From Crotophaga sulcirostris (taxonomy: Eukaryota > Chordata > Aves > Cuculiformes > Crotophagidae): 64,000 bases of DNA. The stretch lies in contig VYZB01000024.1 in assembly GCA_013397455.1 (NCBI GenBank), forward strand, positions 3,332,632-3,396,631. The letters run 5' to 3'. The translations under genes and the position numbers were made by a program. Position 1 is the first letter of the stretch. Each line of letters starts with the position of its first letter. Positions 13,901 to 28,900 of this stretch are shown piece after piece. The notes under the pieces are model-generated. The model did no database searches and was not told the origin of the DNA. It worked only from the letters and a program-made list of their open reading frames with translations.

Positions 13901-16900
13901 AACATCTTCTCTTCTTCCAGTGCACCTGCTCTTTCTTACTTTCCCTACTAGGCAGGAGAGATTTCTATTTTTTCCCAGTCTTAGGTAACAAGAGATGATT
14001 CAAATGCAAAAGGCACCACACTCCCATGTCTTATTCAGAGAATTTGATTATATTGTCTTTTTTCAGGTTGGGGATGTTGGTTTTGTTCTTGTTTCCTTGT
14101 CTTTTTCTTACTTCTTGAATCTAAGTGCCGGAACCCAGGAGAGAAAAAGAAGAGGAAAGAAAAACCCTTTGCTCTCCAGTGCTAGTTGCCAAGATTGGAC
14201 TTGATGAAGAGCAGCTTAAAAAGCCTTGTGTGCTTGGTGCACATTCTGTTCTTTGACAAACCTGAATTATGGAGCTGGCAGAAACACTGTGAATTTCTCA
14301 TGTTCATTCCACTATAGTTATACTAAAGATTATGTAGCATGAGCTGGTTTCTTCTTTCTGGTATCTGCAGAGAACTCCTACAAGTACTATTGGTTGTTCT
14401 ACAAGACTACCAGGAATAACATGCTGACCTTAATGTGAAAAATTACTCGTGAGCACTGTGACCACTTAGCACTGGTGAGGTAAAACTGCATTCATTACTG
14501 CTTTTCTATTTTATATTCCTTGGCTGCACTTGTTGTAATACATGAACTGTGTTTCACACTGTTCTTCAGCGCTGAGGCCAGCTGGCACCAGTGGTCAGTG
14601 CTTATACCATTAAACTTTCTTACCTTTCAGAACAGGGTGGCCATATCCAGATTCTTCATTGGAAACATCCAAGCTAAATCTTGGATTGTTTCTGAGCATT
14701 TTTTTGGTAGGATATTAGTCAACTTGGGTCAAACCATTTCAGAGACTGTTTCAGTGATTTAATAGTGTAGATGATCAATTACTGGTGCTTGGGAGCATTC
14801 CCTGGTAATGTTTAATTTACTGTCATAAACATAGCCCCTATGTCCTGAGATCTTGCTAATTTGAATTTTATAGCATGTTATTTCTTGAAATGTTTGGCCG
14901 TTTGGGCAAGAGGTTATTTGGTTTTGTGTGAAATATATAGAGAAATCTTTGTTTAAAAGATTTTGCCTGCATTATAAACCATTCTACAAGATATCTAGGG
15001 CGTTGTTTTTAAAATTAAGTTTAACATGAATTAATAAGATTGAATGGGGCTGGATTTTCATTAGGAATGGTTTTCTTTTCCTTTCTTGGAAAAAGGAACA
15101 GCTTGACAGGTTTGTAATCACTTCATCCTCAAGACGGTTGGGTCTAGACATAAACTCCTATCCCTGCAACTGAAATAACATAATAAATGTTTATTTAACT
15201 AATCTTTTTATTCTTTCAAAATCCAAGATACTATGTTGTGGAATTCCCCACCCAGTTTTGGTGCACCTTGATTAGCGTCGTACAACCTTGTGTCAGCTGG
15301 GCAGCAGTACCCACCATTCATTCTTGTAGCATAACTCACGAAGCAACAGGGATAATTCTGCAGGAGCATTCAGTTACCCCTGGACTGTGCTGTAAGGGTA
15401 GTCAAGTTTGCCTAGAATCTGGATCACCTCATAATTCAGATTAAGGATATCGTCTGAACTCAGCATCTTGCTTGTGACCCTTCTGGATTTCCTTCGCACG
15501 GATGCCAGCAAGGATGAGAGTGAGGGAAGGCAGATCTCATCTGAAAATACAGTAAGGTTTTAGAAACATTCCCAGGTAGCACCTGTATCTTTTCAACAGA
15601 GCTGATGTATGTATTTCACTTGCATTCAGGTATGTTAAAGTATAGATTTACAAATATGTTTCTTTGAGCTGGCCAGAATTATGTGGTGCCATAGAGAATG
15701 CTGATTAAATGATCATCATGTATTCAATGAAACCTTTTATGCAAGCATTGTGTTAGGATACTGTCAGGCTGTCTGGAAGAGATGGAGGCAATTCTTTACC
15801 TGCACTCTCAGAAGAGCAGAGCAATATAAAGGCCAGAACCTGGAGAGATGCCAAACCATTGAATCCCTTGGCTAATTTTGAAGTACTCTTGAATAAAGCT
15901 AATGTGTCAGTGAGGCCCTAGACTAGAATTGATTTCTGTGGGAATAATTAATCTAAAAGTACAGTAATATTGGTGTGTGCTTTTTTTATGTGACTTCCTA
16001 ATCGTCTGACACTATATCCATTTAGTGTTGTTAGTAGCATCACGTGTCAGGGCTTGTGTCCAAGATGCTGTGGAGAGATTGCTGAGACTTTTCTGGTGCT
16101 TAAGCTGTCCTTTGCTGCTCATCCATCAGCACCATTGGTACTGCTGATGAAGACCTTGAGTATGTCTCTGAGGATTAACCACGAGCAGGTTGAAAGCTTA
16201 TGAGTAGGAACTAGAGACCAAGGCGACAAAGGGAATCGTGGTTGATGTCTACTACAGGCCGCCTGATCAAGGGGAGCTTATATGTTTTGATTGCCTTTTT
16301 ACTTAACTCTGGTGAGATCCCACCCAGAGCACTGCATCCAGCTCTGGAGCCTTCAGCACAGGACAGACATGGACCTGTTGGAGCATGTCCAGAGGAGAGC
16401 CACAAAAATGATCAGAGGGATGGAACACCTCTCCTGTGAAGAAAGACTGGAACAGTTGGTATTATTCAGCCTGGAGAAGATTCTATGGAAACCTTGTTGT
16501 ACCCTTTAAGTACTTAAAGGGGGCTTGTAAGAAAGATGGGGACAAACTTCTTATCAGTGCCAGTTACAATAGGACAAGGGGTAATGGTTTTAAACTAAAA
16601 GAGGGGAAATTTATACTAGACATAAGGAAGAAATTTTTTGTAAGAGTGGTGAAACATTGGCATGGTTTACCCAGAGAGGTGATAGATGCCTCATCACTGG
16701 AAACATTCAAGGTCAGGTTGGATGGGGCTCTGAGCAACCTGATCCAGTTGAAGATGTCCCTTCTTACCCAAACTATCCTATGATTCTGCATTTCCATGAT
16801 CCTATGTCATGGGACTGGGGCAGGGTGGGAGCATAAGGGGTAGTCCTCATGATCATGCCAGTCAGGCAGGGTTTGATGCACCTGATGTTGCAATTTATTA

Positions 16901-19900
16901 ACTGCATTCTTAAAGGGTTCGCACCACTTTTTGCACTTTAATTATCCTGATGGAAACAGCCGGAGTAGGTAAATGAAGACATCTTGGAATAAACAAGGTA
17001 AAATGGTAGCAGAAGCAGCTTTGTGCTTTAAAGCTCAGAGGAAAACCATTTTTAAAATCCAGCTGTAAAACTTGCCCAAGTACAGTGAAATTTACTGTAC
17101 ATTTTTATTAACAAAACTATTTTAGGGAAGGTTAGAAGTAAAAATTGTGGATCCTGTTGCAGCAAACCCCTCATTTTTTATTTCTTAGAGTGAGGCTGTT
17201 GTATTCTTACTTGATTTTTGTTGAATTTAAGGAAAGCATGTTAAATTATTTTTAACTGAGCACTTAATGACTGAAGTATTTTTAGGAGGAATCATCAACT
17301 CATGTCATTAAAACACCATGCTGCAAAACTTCCGTTTTGTGTCAAAGTTGGTGCCTTCACCCTTTTTTTAGTACCAGGGTTCTTTTCATAATGGAAGTAT
17401 TTTTAGATTTAATAAAATCTTTGTATATTGTTTCTTGTTCCCATGTTTGGTAAAAAAATCAATAAATTATTTTTTGTAGTTTTAGAAGCACAGATCTGCA
17501 GTTCCTCATTTAATAAAAACTGGAAATATGCAGAAAGCCATATATCAGTGCTTTAAAATCATTAAATCATGACTGCATTGATGGAGAAATAGGAGTCGCC
17601 CCCAGTTTCAGCATAATGCAGTAGAATACTTTTCTTAACCACCATTACTGTAGTTTAATTTTTTTCTACAGGTATTGTATTCTTTTAGATCTTCTTAAAT
17701 CCAATATAGAGTCAAATATTAATTGTATTCCTACCTCTGTCTTTATTTGTTTTAACCACAACCAAAGAGAATATTTCTAATTCTGCTAGGTTGTGTGTAA
17801 CTCTGAATATCAAGGTCAGTTCATGCCCTGCTGACCTGTGATGTTGTCACAGTTAAGTCCCAACTCACTCTGGCGAATCTCCTCTTTCTTTTTTATGGCC
17901 ATCAGAAATAATGAATAATGGCTTGAGATGAAGTGATGGCTTGTAATACAGTGTCACAGATTCGCTGGGTTTTCTTTTACAGTTGCTGGCTTTAATTATT
18001 AAGGGGAATATTACCATAATGAGGTTTAAAGGCTTTAAAACCCTCATTTGTCACATATGCAGAAACATAACCAGCTTCTTAAATATATTATTGCTGATAG
18101 TATTTATAGTTCTTTGTTGTAATACTTTTGGTCTAACTAATCAAGTCTGAAATGCATGTACTTTAATTTTGGTGAGCCCAAGTGATCTGAAATACATAAT
18201 TAGCCACTTCATTGAAGTGTGCATATGATGGTTCAGTGACTAATTTTCTGGTCAGTGAATCACAACCTTATGTCTTTTTTTTGTATTTAAGCACTTCAGA
18301 TTATGATAGTTCTTGTGTTTAAAGCCATTCTGGGCGTAAAGATCTAACTCATGCTTAGCATTTTAATAACTGCTTCTGCTTTACAGTTTTCTAAGAGAGA
18401 AGTGTTTATTCATCTTTCTTTAAATTATAAATTTATAATTTATGGCTTATTTTAATGACAAGTTATAATTATATGCAGCATGGTATTCTTAAGGTCATGG
18501 AATGTAACATGACAAATGTTTGGTTTAGTTTGTAAAAACTGTAATTGTTGGCAATATAGTATTCCATTTTACAAATCTACAGTTCTTTATCTATAACTGA
18601 TATCAATTGCATATTGAATACTTATAAATATTTAATTTCAGACACTTTGGACATGTCTCACTTTAAAGCAGTAAATTGTAGGGAAATAAAATATTCCTCA
18701 CGTATTTCCGTTTTGGAAAACATTTGCTTTAAACTTTGTCATTGCTTTCCAGCTTTTATTCATGTCTAACAGCTTCAGGTATCATTGAGGAACTTTATTT
18801 TGACATGATTCAAGCCTTGAAAATCACGTCACTATAAACTGAGTGACTTTGGCATTAGAAGAAAAATTCAATTAATAAGCTTTTACATTTTTACATGCTG
18901 CCTAAACTTGTTTGTCTATATGAAGATATTATTGCATTACAGACTAATGTGTCAAACCCACTGCTAAATAATCAGGAGTTACTGGACTTCAGATGCATTA
19001 CATATTGTCTATTCTAGGTTTTCAGTGTACAAAAATGATTGTATGAAGTATTTTGAGTCATATTTTCAAAGCCAGATGAATTACCAGGCAGAGGGCAGAA
19101 GGGAGTATGATATTTACTTTGTGTGGTTCTGTAATTTACCACATTGGTGATCTCCCTCATGTGTTTACAAATGTGCTGCTCTCTCTACTATGTCTAAATA
19201 ATACACTTATGCATAATGTTGCTTAAAATGTTTGGTAAAAATAGAAGGGATTATTTTCGTATGTTCTTTTAGATATTTTCACATTAGAGTAGACATACTT
19301 GGCAAATATGGGTTGAATCAATTTTTTACTTCATGTTGTAATATCAAAAGTTCATTGTTCCTCCCAGTTGAGACTGAAAACACGGCTGATTTAGTCTTTG
19401 TAATACTTGGCTCCAAAGTTAAAACGCAGAGGAAACAGGATCCGACTATGAGTCAGTATGGAGAACAGATGAAGTATAGGGGCCATGAAGAAACATTGTT
19501 TTCCTTCCAGTCCAAAGTCTTTATCATTTCTAAGAACCAGTGTTAGATTTCGTAATAGTAGAATATGAGTGCCAGACTGATCTGGTTTGATCAGGATTAA
19601 AATGTTGATGTTGTTTGCTTGATGTTATTCTAGTTCTGCTGTATTTTCTATACATGTTTTTAAACTAAGAGGTTTGCTTACAAATTATTTTCAGGGCAAT
19701 TTGTGTGATTATTTCAAGTGGAGTCACTCATGCTCGCCTTTCTTATCCTTTTGGAAGTAACTGACGGATATTTTGGTGATGCTGAAATAATGTCAAAATT
19801 GTATTCCTTTCTGTAGTGTCTGACTTCATGGAGTCTGACGAATTTTTGGCATAGGAAATGGACTAAGGTTCATCCACACATGGGAAGCTGGCTTACACAT

Positions 19901-22900
19901 GGATGCCAAATCCCAAATGACTATAACAGTGATAGGTAGTACCAATCAAAATCCTTTTCTTACATGAGTTACAATGCATATTTTTACCTCCCATTCGAAT
20001 AATAAGTTAAATTCACCATTTGATCCGAATGTTGTGGAAACAAATAATTTACCATATGCAGTATCTGTGTCACCTGATCGTACTTTTAGCTCTGAATAAT
20101 ATTTTTTTCATCTCTAATTACTGAATTGTCTTTGTAGCCTTCTAAGAAAATATTCCTTCAGCTTGGCATCTTTAAATTGTTCTTTTGTTCAGTAGTTTAC
20201 AGTGTGTTCATACTGTATAATGGATGTTTGCCACTAATACTATAGATAGCAAAACATCTAATTATGTTTATGCCACTGTTGTGAAAAAAAATGTTACAGT
20301 ACAAGCCAATTCTGAATTTCAGTTGCTGACTGCAAGATTGGGAAGCAGTCTTGTAAGTCTCAACCAAGAAAGAGGCACGTGCCTTTTGTTAAGCCAAAGA
20401 AATGTGCTCCCTATCTTTAGTGGTAGGTAACAGGGGAGAAAAAACCCTTCTTAGCAACAGAAGTTCATAAAATAAAAGAAAGATTCAATTGTAGCTTAAA
20501 ATTAGGGAAATAGTGTCTGTCAGATTTAAAAATATGGAAATAGAGCCTCTCTTATAGACAGGAGTAAGGTAAATATAAAAGGTCAGAAATATCTTCTGAG
20601 TCAGAATGGAGAAAGAAGGTAATCTGGTTCATATTCCTTTCACTGTGAGCTGCCAGAAGTGTTTGTGCTGGTACTGTGCATCTGGTCTTCTGTAGGCTTC
20701 TTGGAAATACATTGCTCTAAAGGGAATGGAAGTGATAATAGATTTTTCAAAAATTGCCCTGCTCTATGTCTGTGTCTGTAAAGTGAAATCTTTTTTACCG
20801 AGATTTGGAGTGAAAGCTTTAGTGCTCATATTGGAGAAAAAAGGCTACCCTCTGTACAAGACAGAGCTAAAAATAAAGAAAATGGGTAAAACAATAGGAG
20901 TAATATTGTTTCACTGATGTTTTGTATAGGTTTGTTATTGGACGAGAAAAACCAGGACAAGTGAGTGAGGTTGCGCAGCTGATTAGCCAAACTCTAGAAC
21001 AAGAACGCCGCCAAAGAGAGCTGCTGGAGCAGCATTATGCACAGTACGATGCAGATGATGATGAGGTAACAGACTGTCCAGCGTTTCAATGTTCGGTGTT
21101 TTTTAATGTTCTGTTTTCTGTTTCCCATTCCTGGTTTTTAATTGTCACTCAGAGGTCAGCTTCTGGCCCTCTCCATTACCTCTGCTGCTGATTTTTACAG
21201 ATTTTGATGATGAGTCTTGTTTGAAAAACAAAGTTACTGAAAAGCTTTTCAGCAGGAATTTGAAATATTTGGGTTTTTTTCCAAAAGAGCAAATATCAAA
21301 TTAGTCAGTACTTACCTAATCATTGCTCTTCTTCTGAAGGTGTAAACTTTATCTGAAATAAGGGAATAAAGTTGGTTTGCTTATGCACTGAAAGATTAGG
21401 GTTTTGTGAAAACTGGTAAAAGTCACCTTCTAACTTTTAGGAGTTTGGGGGAGTTTCTGACTTTTTTTTTCTAGAAGAACCGATGTTCTTGTTAATTAAA
21501 AACATTAAGAAATTTTCTGAAAATTCCAGGTAAGCCCTCTCCTTCCACACACTGCTTTTTGTTTCTGTGTGAACAGATATTCCACAGGATGGAGAATTAA
21601 TCTGCCTTGTCTGAAGCACATATCAGTGTTTGCAATTAATGCCTGGCGTCCCTATACATAGGGTTTGAAACTATTGGCTTTATACAGTAAATTTTCCGTA
21701 TTTTCTTCCCATTCTCTTAGAATTCCTAATATGCCTGAATACCATGAAACTTGGAAAGATTAATGAGAGAGCTTTTTCAGAGACTGCTGTCTGTCTACTC
21801 CTTAGATTAGCTGCTTGGTTAAGGTAAAAGGTAAATGCTGTAACAAACTGCCTCCTCATAGTCCAAGCATACCACCATCATTTCACGTTATCTTGAACAG
21901 TATTATTTGAAATGCTGGACTCCATGTATTAGTGTGGTTTCATCCCAGGCCAAAGTTTTTCTTTTATTTGCAGGAGGCGGCAATAGAGAAGGGGAGGTAG
22001 AGAATTCATGCTGTGCATTTATTTCAGGTTGGGGTTTTTTTAGGGACTAAGACAAGGCTTCTAAACAGTGAAGGAGAGAAAAAAAAAATCGGAGGTAAAA
22101 TCAGGATACACTCAGATTTTGAAACACACTGTTAAACCAGCAATATGTCAGAAATATCCAGAAGCCTCAGTAAAAATCCTATCATTAGCCCAAGAGAAGC
22201 TTCACTGTAATTTCCTCTGATATTAAAAATAAAAATACTTTAACAAGTCTTAGAATTAATCCTGCTATAGGTGCATTTTCAACTCATATAAATAAATGTT
22301 GTCCTCATGTGCATTCGAGATGCGTATATATGTGTGCCTATGTGAAACCATAAAGGCTAGGAAAACCCTGTTGTCTTCTCTGTTGTCTCAAACTATAGAA
22401 ACATGAGAGTCTTCTGACTTCTTATTAGTCTAGAATTAAAATTCAAGATCTTGACTAATTTCTTGAAGGAACTCTATCATCTCCTCAAAAAAAAAAAAGA
22501 AAACACTTCCTCTCACAACTCATCCCAGTGTGCTGTAGACATCTGGGCTTGAAGACTTGTGACATCATTGTGTAGTAAACAGAGTCCAATAGCTTTCATA
22601 TTGAGAGAAGAGCTGTGTCTTCAGTGCCTGGTGTTCAAATCCTTCTCACTGTGTACTCACACGTAGAGGAATGTGTGGCTGAAGGCAGATCTGTGTGAGT
22701 AATTGATGCAATACACCCTTTACCAAGAGCGCACATCCGCCTGCAAAAAATCTCAAAGGTTTGTGTCGTTTATCTTCATGTACCACACAAATGTCATAAC
22801 TTGAGATCTGACAGTAAAGGAAATGTTTAAACCATGTAGATCAATACTGATCCTGATAGTACCTCAGCCTTCAGTAGGGATTGTCTCTGTGCTGATGCTG

Positions 22901-25900
22901 ACAGTGACACTTTGGTATTGGTGACTATGCAAGTGTTTCTTAGCACAATAATGAAAGAGAAGAGGGATGAGTAGGTATCAGATACTTTTTGTCATATGTC
23001 GTGTTGTCCTTTGTGCAATTCAGTGTTTAGAAACTCTTAAACTGTCTTCACCACATACATTTTTAACACAAAAAAATACTAAAAGCACAAAGCATTTTCT
23101 ATTGGTAGTACCTTTGGATGATAGAAAGAAGTCAAGGTAGGGCAAAGCAGTGAACAGACTTAAAGACATCTTTTCTTCTTGTACCACGACATTGAAGATG
23201 ATGCCCACCTCTTTGACCATGACACACATGCTTTTTGGCTGTCAGCTTATGCAGTACAAAAGGGACTCATGCAATACGTGAGGAGAAGAAGAAGGGGAGA
23301 TCCAGAATATCACTGAAGATCTGTTTTGGAAGGAGAAGAAATTAGGCTTCAGAAAAAATGCAGTACTTCAGTTCTCAAAACCATTGGAGTCACTGAAGAT
23401 CATACCCATTGCATGTATGTGGGAGGGTGGTGGTAAACCTTATTCTCAGAATAGACAGCTGGGGTGAAGTTACTGAAGTATGCAATGAGGCATGTTCCCT
23501 TTCATTAATAAACAGATTTATCAGAAGTAGATTTTACTGGAAACATGCAGCAATCCTGTTTTTTATTTTTTTTTTTTGCCATCTGACTCTGCCATCCAGG
23601 TAAACTCCTGTAACTTGCACCATTCCCTGGCAGTTGACATGATGGAAGCTGTGATCTAATGCACATTAAACACGGTTCAGAGACATTGCTGGTCACCACA
23701 AGCCCTTCTGCTCCATTTACATTACTACTTTGGGCTCACCTTACTTTGTTAGGGCAAATATGCCTGGTTTTATGTAGCTATAAACCAGACACCACTGCCA
23801 GCCCTGCGTTCTTTGGCTCTGGTAAGCAGGGCATTTTGGGGGCAAGAAAATCACAATTTGCACTGTCTGAATATCCAGAAATGTACAAAAAACCTACCAT
23901 TTCAAGTCTATTTCCTCAAAATGATAGTGAATTCTGACTGTATGAAATTCAGGAATATTTGGATTCCTGAAGGGTTTTCCTGCTAACGTGGCACGGAATT
24001 ATACTAGAGTTGCTCAGTCTCACAGCTGTCAAACTGTCCTATTCATTTTCATTCAGTTCTTAAAATATGGTGAAATGGATCTCCAGCTACAATACTGTAT
24101 AAATAAACAAGAAAATGATCTTTATTCAATCCTCCATTGAGGCTGTCAAATTCTGAGCCACAGAGACTTTACCAGAAAGACAGCAGTAACATCAGGTTTC
24201 CGGAGCAGGAAATCAGTGATCTGTGTTTCAGTCCTGGAGTCACTGCACATGACTGTGATCGGTAAAGCTGGTCAAAGCACAGGAAGAGACTGCATGCCAG
24301 GCATGTGCAAGTCCTGGTGGTTTATCTTGCTGTGCCACCAGCTGGCTAAATTTCATCTGTTTTGAAACTTAGGACAGTCTTCATCCATGGCCCAAGCAAC
24401 ATCTAGCTGTTATAAAAGGTCCAGGTTCTTTAAAATAGCACCATTATTGAGACAGTGTGGACTTCTGACAACCACCGTGCACTGGACTTCAGTCAAATGA
24501 TAAATAAGAGAGGAACACTTGTTAGCCTGCTGTAACTTCTCATTCCATTGCCTTTCAGGGTGTTTCATGGCGGTTATTTGTTGGGGAAGATTTAAGCTAA
24601 TACATATTTCCAAAAGATATATCATTTACTATGTAAGAAATCCTGAAAGAAACATCATTTTCTGTGTAAATGCCCTGCATCCCAGGACTTCAAAATATGC
24701 TGTTATCATGGGCTGCAGGTTGTCACAGGGTTGCAGGATGCTTTCAGATGCTCCTTCATTAAAGTCTTTGCATAGAAATGTAAGAACCTTGTGCAGAACT
24801 GACAGACAAACGCTAAAAGAGAAGCGATGCCCACAATGGGGTCCATGCAAAGACAAGTAGGATAAATGTGCATCAACTCACAATTTGTTCTTGAGCTCCC
24901 ATGAGCCAAGCATAGTCAGTAGGATCAGTTATTTCTCAAGTACGACTTGACAATAGCCAGTGTTAGCATTTCCTGATGATCCTATGCTAACTACAATATA
25001 GCTGGGAGAGGATGTTGTTTCAGGTACTGCCTCTAGATAGCCTGCTGCAGTTTACTCATCTCCCACTCATCTAGCTTCCTAAAATCCCACATCCTTTTAA
25101 TTTGTTATGTCCTCAGAAAACAAAACTCAAAGGCTTTGAAGTAGGCATTGTGTTTATATTTCCTATTTAGTGTGTTAAGTACGACCTGAATCTGTATCAT
25201 TGACTGAATGAAACCTTTTGAATCTGCTGTGTTAACACAGTGTTCTGTGCATATTTTAGTCAAATTCTGTCATTTCTCAGATTTTTGATTTGAACATGAT
25301 ATTATCTTCTTCGTGTTCTACAGTGAATGACAAAAGTCGCATAAAGCAGATGACCTCTTCCCATATGGTGATGCAGGATGTGAGATTAATAGCATATTGC
25401 AGAATTCTGTTCATTCTGTGGCCACAGATGAATAGTTTCATGCATGTAATGTTTTAGTGTATTTTAATATCAAGAGTAGTAATTTGAATATTTTTCAGTC
25501 TTAATTCTCATTTATCAGAACGTTCTAAGAGCAAAGCAACATTAGAACCATTCAAGAAAATCTTGAGACACAGGAAAAGAAAAATGCTGCAATGTGCTTG
25601 AATGTGTAAAACCTAAAGAATACATTTATTAAATATCTTTCAGACTTGAGAGTGCACCTTTTCCAGCATCATTAATATAAAGCATTCCTGTAAAAGCAAT
25701 GATTGACACTATACCATTATATTTTTTTTGCTCTTTTGAAAGAATTAAGTATAAACTATGAAAAAGTCAAATAAAGAGGTGGGTTTGAGTTATTTCTGTA
25801 GTTCTTCAAATGGTATTCCCTGATTGTGGGAGAGTTTCAGCACAAACAAAAGATTTGGTTTGATGCAGCCTTTGTTATGGTGATTTGGGGAAGGTCTGTC

Positions 25901-28900
25901 TGCATTATCCTGGCTGGTGCTGCTGCTCCTTCCTTCTGCTTGGGATTATTAGGCCCATTTCAAGAATTTACAAGGCAGTTAAACAATGTGAGTAATGCAT
26001 TTTTCCTTTTAAAGGGGAAAATTGCAGTTCATGTTTCTAAAGATAATTTCATGCTATTAGCTGTGATAGCATATAGCAAAACTGCATGGCTAAAATCAGA
26101 AGCTGTTGCTGTGGATGGAATAAGCTTAAACCCCAGGTGCTACTGAAATGAGAAATAGGTCTTTTGCATGGATTAATTTTACTTACCGATACAAATTAAA
26201 GAGACCAAGATTCAAGAATATGTAAGTTTTTCATTGGCTATTGAGCAAAATAATGTTGAATTGTGGGGAACTTCAGGTAGCTACAATAACAACTGTTACC
26301 TTACAAGCTTCTGTTATTTTGAAGTAAAAAACTTCTGTCTATGCCTTGCTGTTGCTTGTAGGATACTGAATTTGGCATTCTAGCTTACTGGTGCAGAGTC
26401 TGAGCAGCCTTCTGGTAGTCATGTGAAGTAAAAGTCAACAGAGAGGATATTTCCAAGGGAAAGTATGTTACATGATCATCATCATATGAATGCTATACAT
26501 TTTCTTAAAGCACACATAGGTTCTTTTGAACCTGTAATTTGTGTTTGATGTAATTATAAGATTGGATCCCTTTCTTTCGAAGAGGAAAGCAAAAGTCTCA
26601 TTTATTTCAATGGTATATAATGTGTTTGTGTCATCCTGCTGTCTTATTTACTGGAGCAAACTGCTGTGTTTTGCTTTGATAACTACTTTTTTTACATCAA
26701 TTGAAACAAAAATGACTGTGCTCACTGACACTCATTAGGTACAATTTGAAACAAAATTTTCCTTTGTGTTAATATTAAGCTGCCTGATGTTCCTCTTCCA
26801 GCACTCTGACTCCTGAGGCTAGTAGAATAGTGCCTGCTCTTGGATTTTTCCCCAGTATAACATAGTCTTTTACATGTGCTCATTTTTCTTTTTGCGTGAA
26901 GTATTTCTTTTTAGTTTAAGTCTTTGGCAGAATGAGCTTTAACTAAAGTAGTATGTTTTATTCTTTTACTAAAATTGGTAAATATACTTAGGATTTTGCA
27001 CCAAATTAATCTATTCCTTTAAAAAGCACATGTAGCTGAGCCAGATCATTTTTTTTTTGCATGAACTGGGCATGATTTTGCTAGTTAATGATCCAATTTC
27101 TGAATTTCTGCCTCCTCGCTTCATGTTCCAGAGAGATCCTTGCCCCTGCTGATGGACTTGCCAAAATGTGCTTGTTTCATGTAGAAATTAAAACTGTGTG
27201 TCACCTTATAGATTTTTCAGGGATAATGACTGCAAAATTGACAGTACAGCGATTGTGTTAGTATTTTATCCCCACAATAATTCATTTCATTGAAATCTTG
27301 CTGGCATTTTAGAGTTAGTTCCGCTTCTCATCACCCTGATGTGGTGGTGTGTGAACATGGTGTTACAAGCTCCTGGAAAAGCCAGGAGAGTTAGCCGCGT
27401 AATTTTCTGTTTAGGTAGAAACTACACATAGCTTTGGGGAATAAAATAAAAAGAGAGGTTGCTACAAGTGTAGCATAACAGAAGATTGTGTGTGTGTGTG
27501 TGTGAGTTCTAGATATGCAGACTGATAAATTTAATTCTGAGTGTTGTTTTGTTTAGCTGTAATGCTAACATGCCTGAAAATTCCAGTGAGGTGGATGCTG
27601 TGTTCTTGTGCTTCTTGTTTTAAATAAGGAAAGAAGAAGCAAAACCAGCTGTTAACTTTTTTGGGTTAAGACTACAGAGATTTTTAGTCTTAGTACATAC
27701 ACAGTATGTAAAATAAATAGTTCCTGTTTCTTTCATTGAGGAATATGTAACTACTTATTTGTAGAGACAGAGCTAGCTGATAACTGCAAGTGGCTTGCAT
27801 TAATAGCGACATTTTAAGTATGGATGGTTCATGCACACTGGTTGCTTACCTTCTTTTCAATAGTCCATATGTCATCAGAATATTTTACCAAATCATTCTA
27901 TGCTTTCTGTGTGTTTGGGCTTTGCTTGTTAAAACTTGAGTGGTTTTAAGAAAGGAGAATATAAATTTTTCATGATCTTTAGAAACCCTTTCCAACCTAA
28001 ACCATTCTGTGATTCTCTGTGTTATTTATCAAGGAAATGGTGATGTTTTATTGCAAGTATATCACCTTGTTGTTGGATGTATACATAAATCTTTTCTCTC
28101 TGTATGTACTTGTGCACTTAGACTTGATGTGCTTCCATGCACTGATTTTTAATTGAGAGAGATTTACGTAAGCTGGGAAACTGACTTAAGGTAGGAAGCT
28201 GAGACTTGAACTGTTTTTCTTTGGACATCTGAGTTCTTAAATCTTGTTTTGATAAGTTCTTTTGACAAAAAATGACACCAATATATAATCCTAGCACTAC
28301 TGGGAATATGCTTCAGGTAGTAATATTATGTGTCATCATCTCAGGAACTGAAAGCTCATGAACAAATCTTTGATTAATTTTGATGTTATTACTGTATTAA
28401 CATGAGAAGGACTGCACCCCCTTCGCCCACCCTTCCTTTTCCATGCATTTATTTGGTCCCAAGCTTTATAAAGGCAGATGTGGCCCTGAGGGAACTGCTT
28501 GCATAGTCATTTGCATAGCCTGCAGGCTGTTTGTGAACCCTATGCAATGTACTCGAGCTTCCAGAGGGAGTCTCACTGAAGTGAAGTGGTACCCAGCCAC
28601 CTCAGGCATGGGGAGAAATGAGCATGGGTGTATGTGCAAAGGATTCTCAAAGCAGCTTCGGGTTTAATATTACAAGTACTTCCTTTCAGTGTTATTGGTT
28701 TATTTTGTTTAATCTTGAGATACGAATTGTAGCTTATGATTTTTTAAAATTTTGTTTTGTCAGCAAATTGTTCACATCTCATGGTTTACCAGCCCAAGAA
28801 ACACCTACATTTTTCTCTTTAAAACTAGGTAGGACCAGCTCCTTTGTCAGGGTGAAAATTCAGTAAACTGACTTCAGTCTGTGAACTTGTCTCTGACACT

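Larger units (their letters stand above)
7301..20929 (+). other. Intron, 13.6 kb, the longest in the window
   Basis: Donor gtgagt, acceptor ttttgtatag. It holds a probable minus-strand LTR (about 7970-8800), a CR1 fragment (about 16170-16806), and an A-rich run with a few G at 9723-9748. The remainder is AT-rich, with open frames up to about 100 codons that show no exon logic or recognisable protein. Confidence 0.85.

Noticed and set aside
16211..16405. Open frames on both strands within the CR1 copy
   Set aside because: Shadows of a dead, frameshifted CR1; not host genes.
24519..24860. 113-codon plus frame with overlapping minus frames of 75 and 67 codons
   Set aside because: Lies within a neurabin intron, with no family resemblance or splice context. 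Frames on both strands point to chance.
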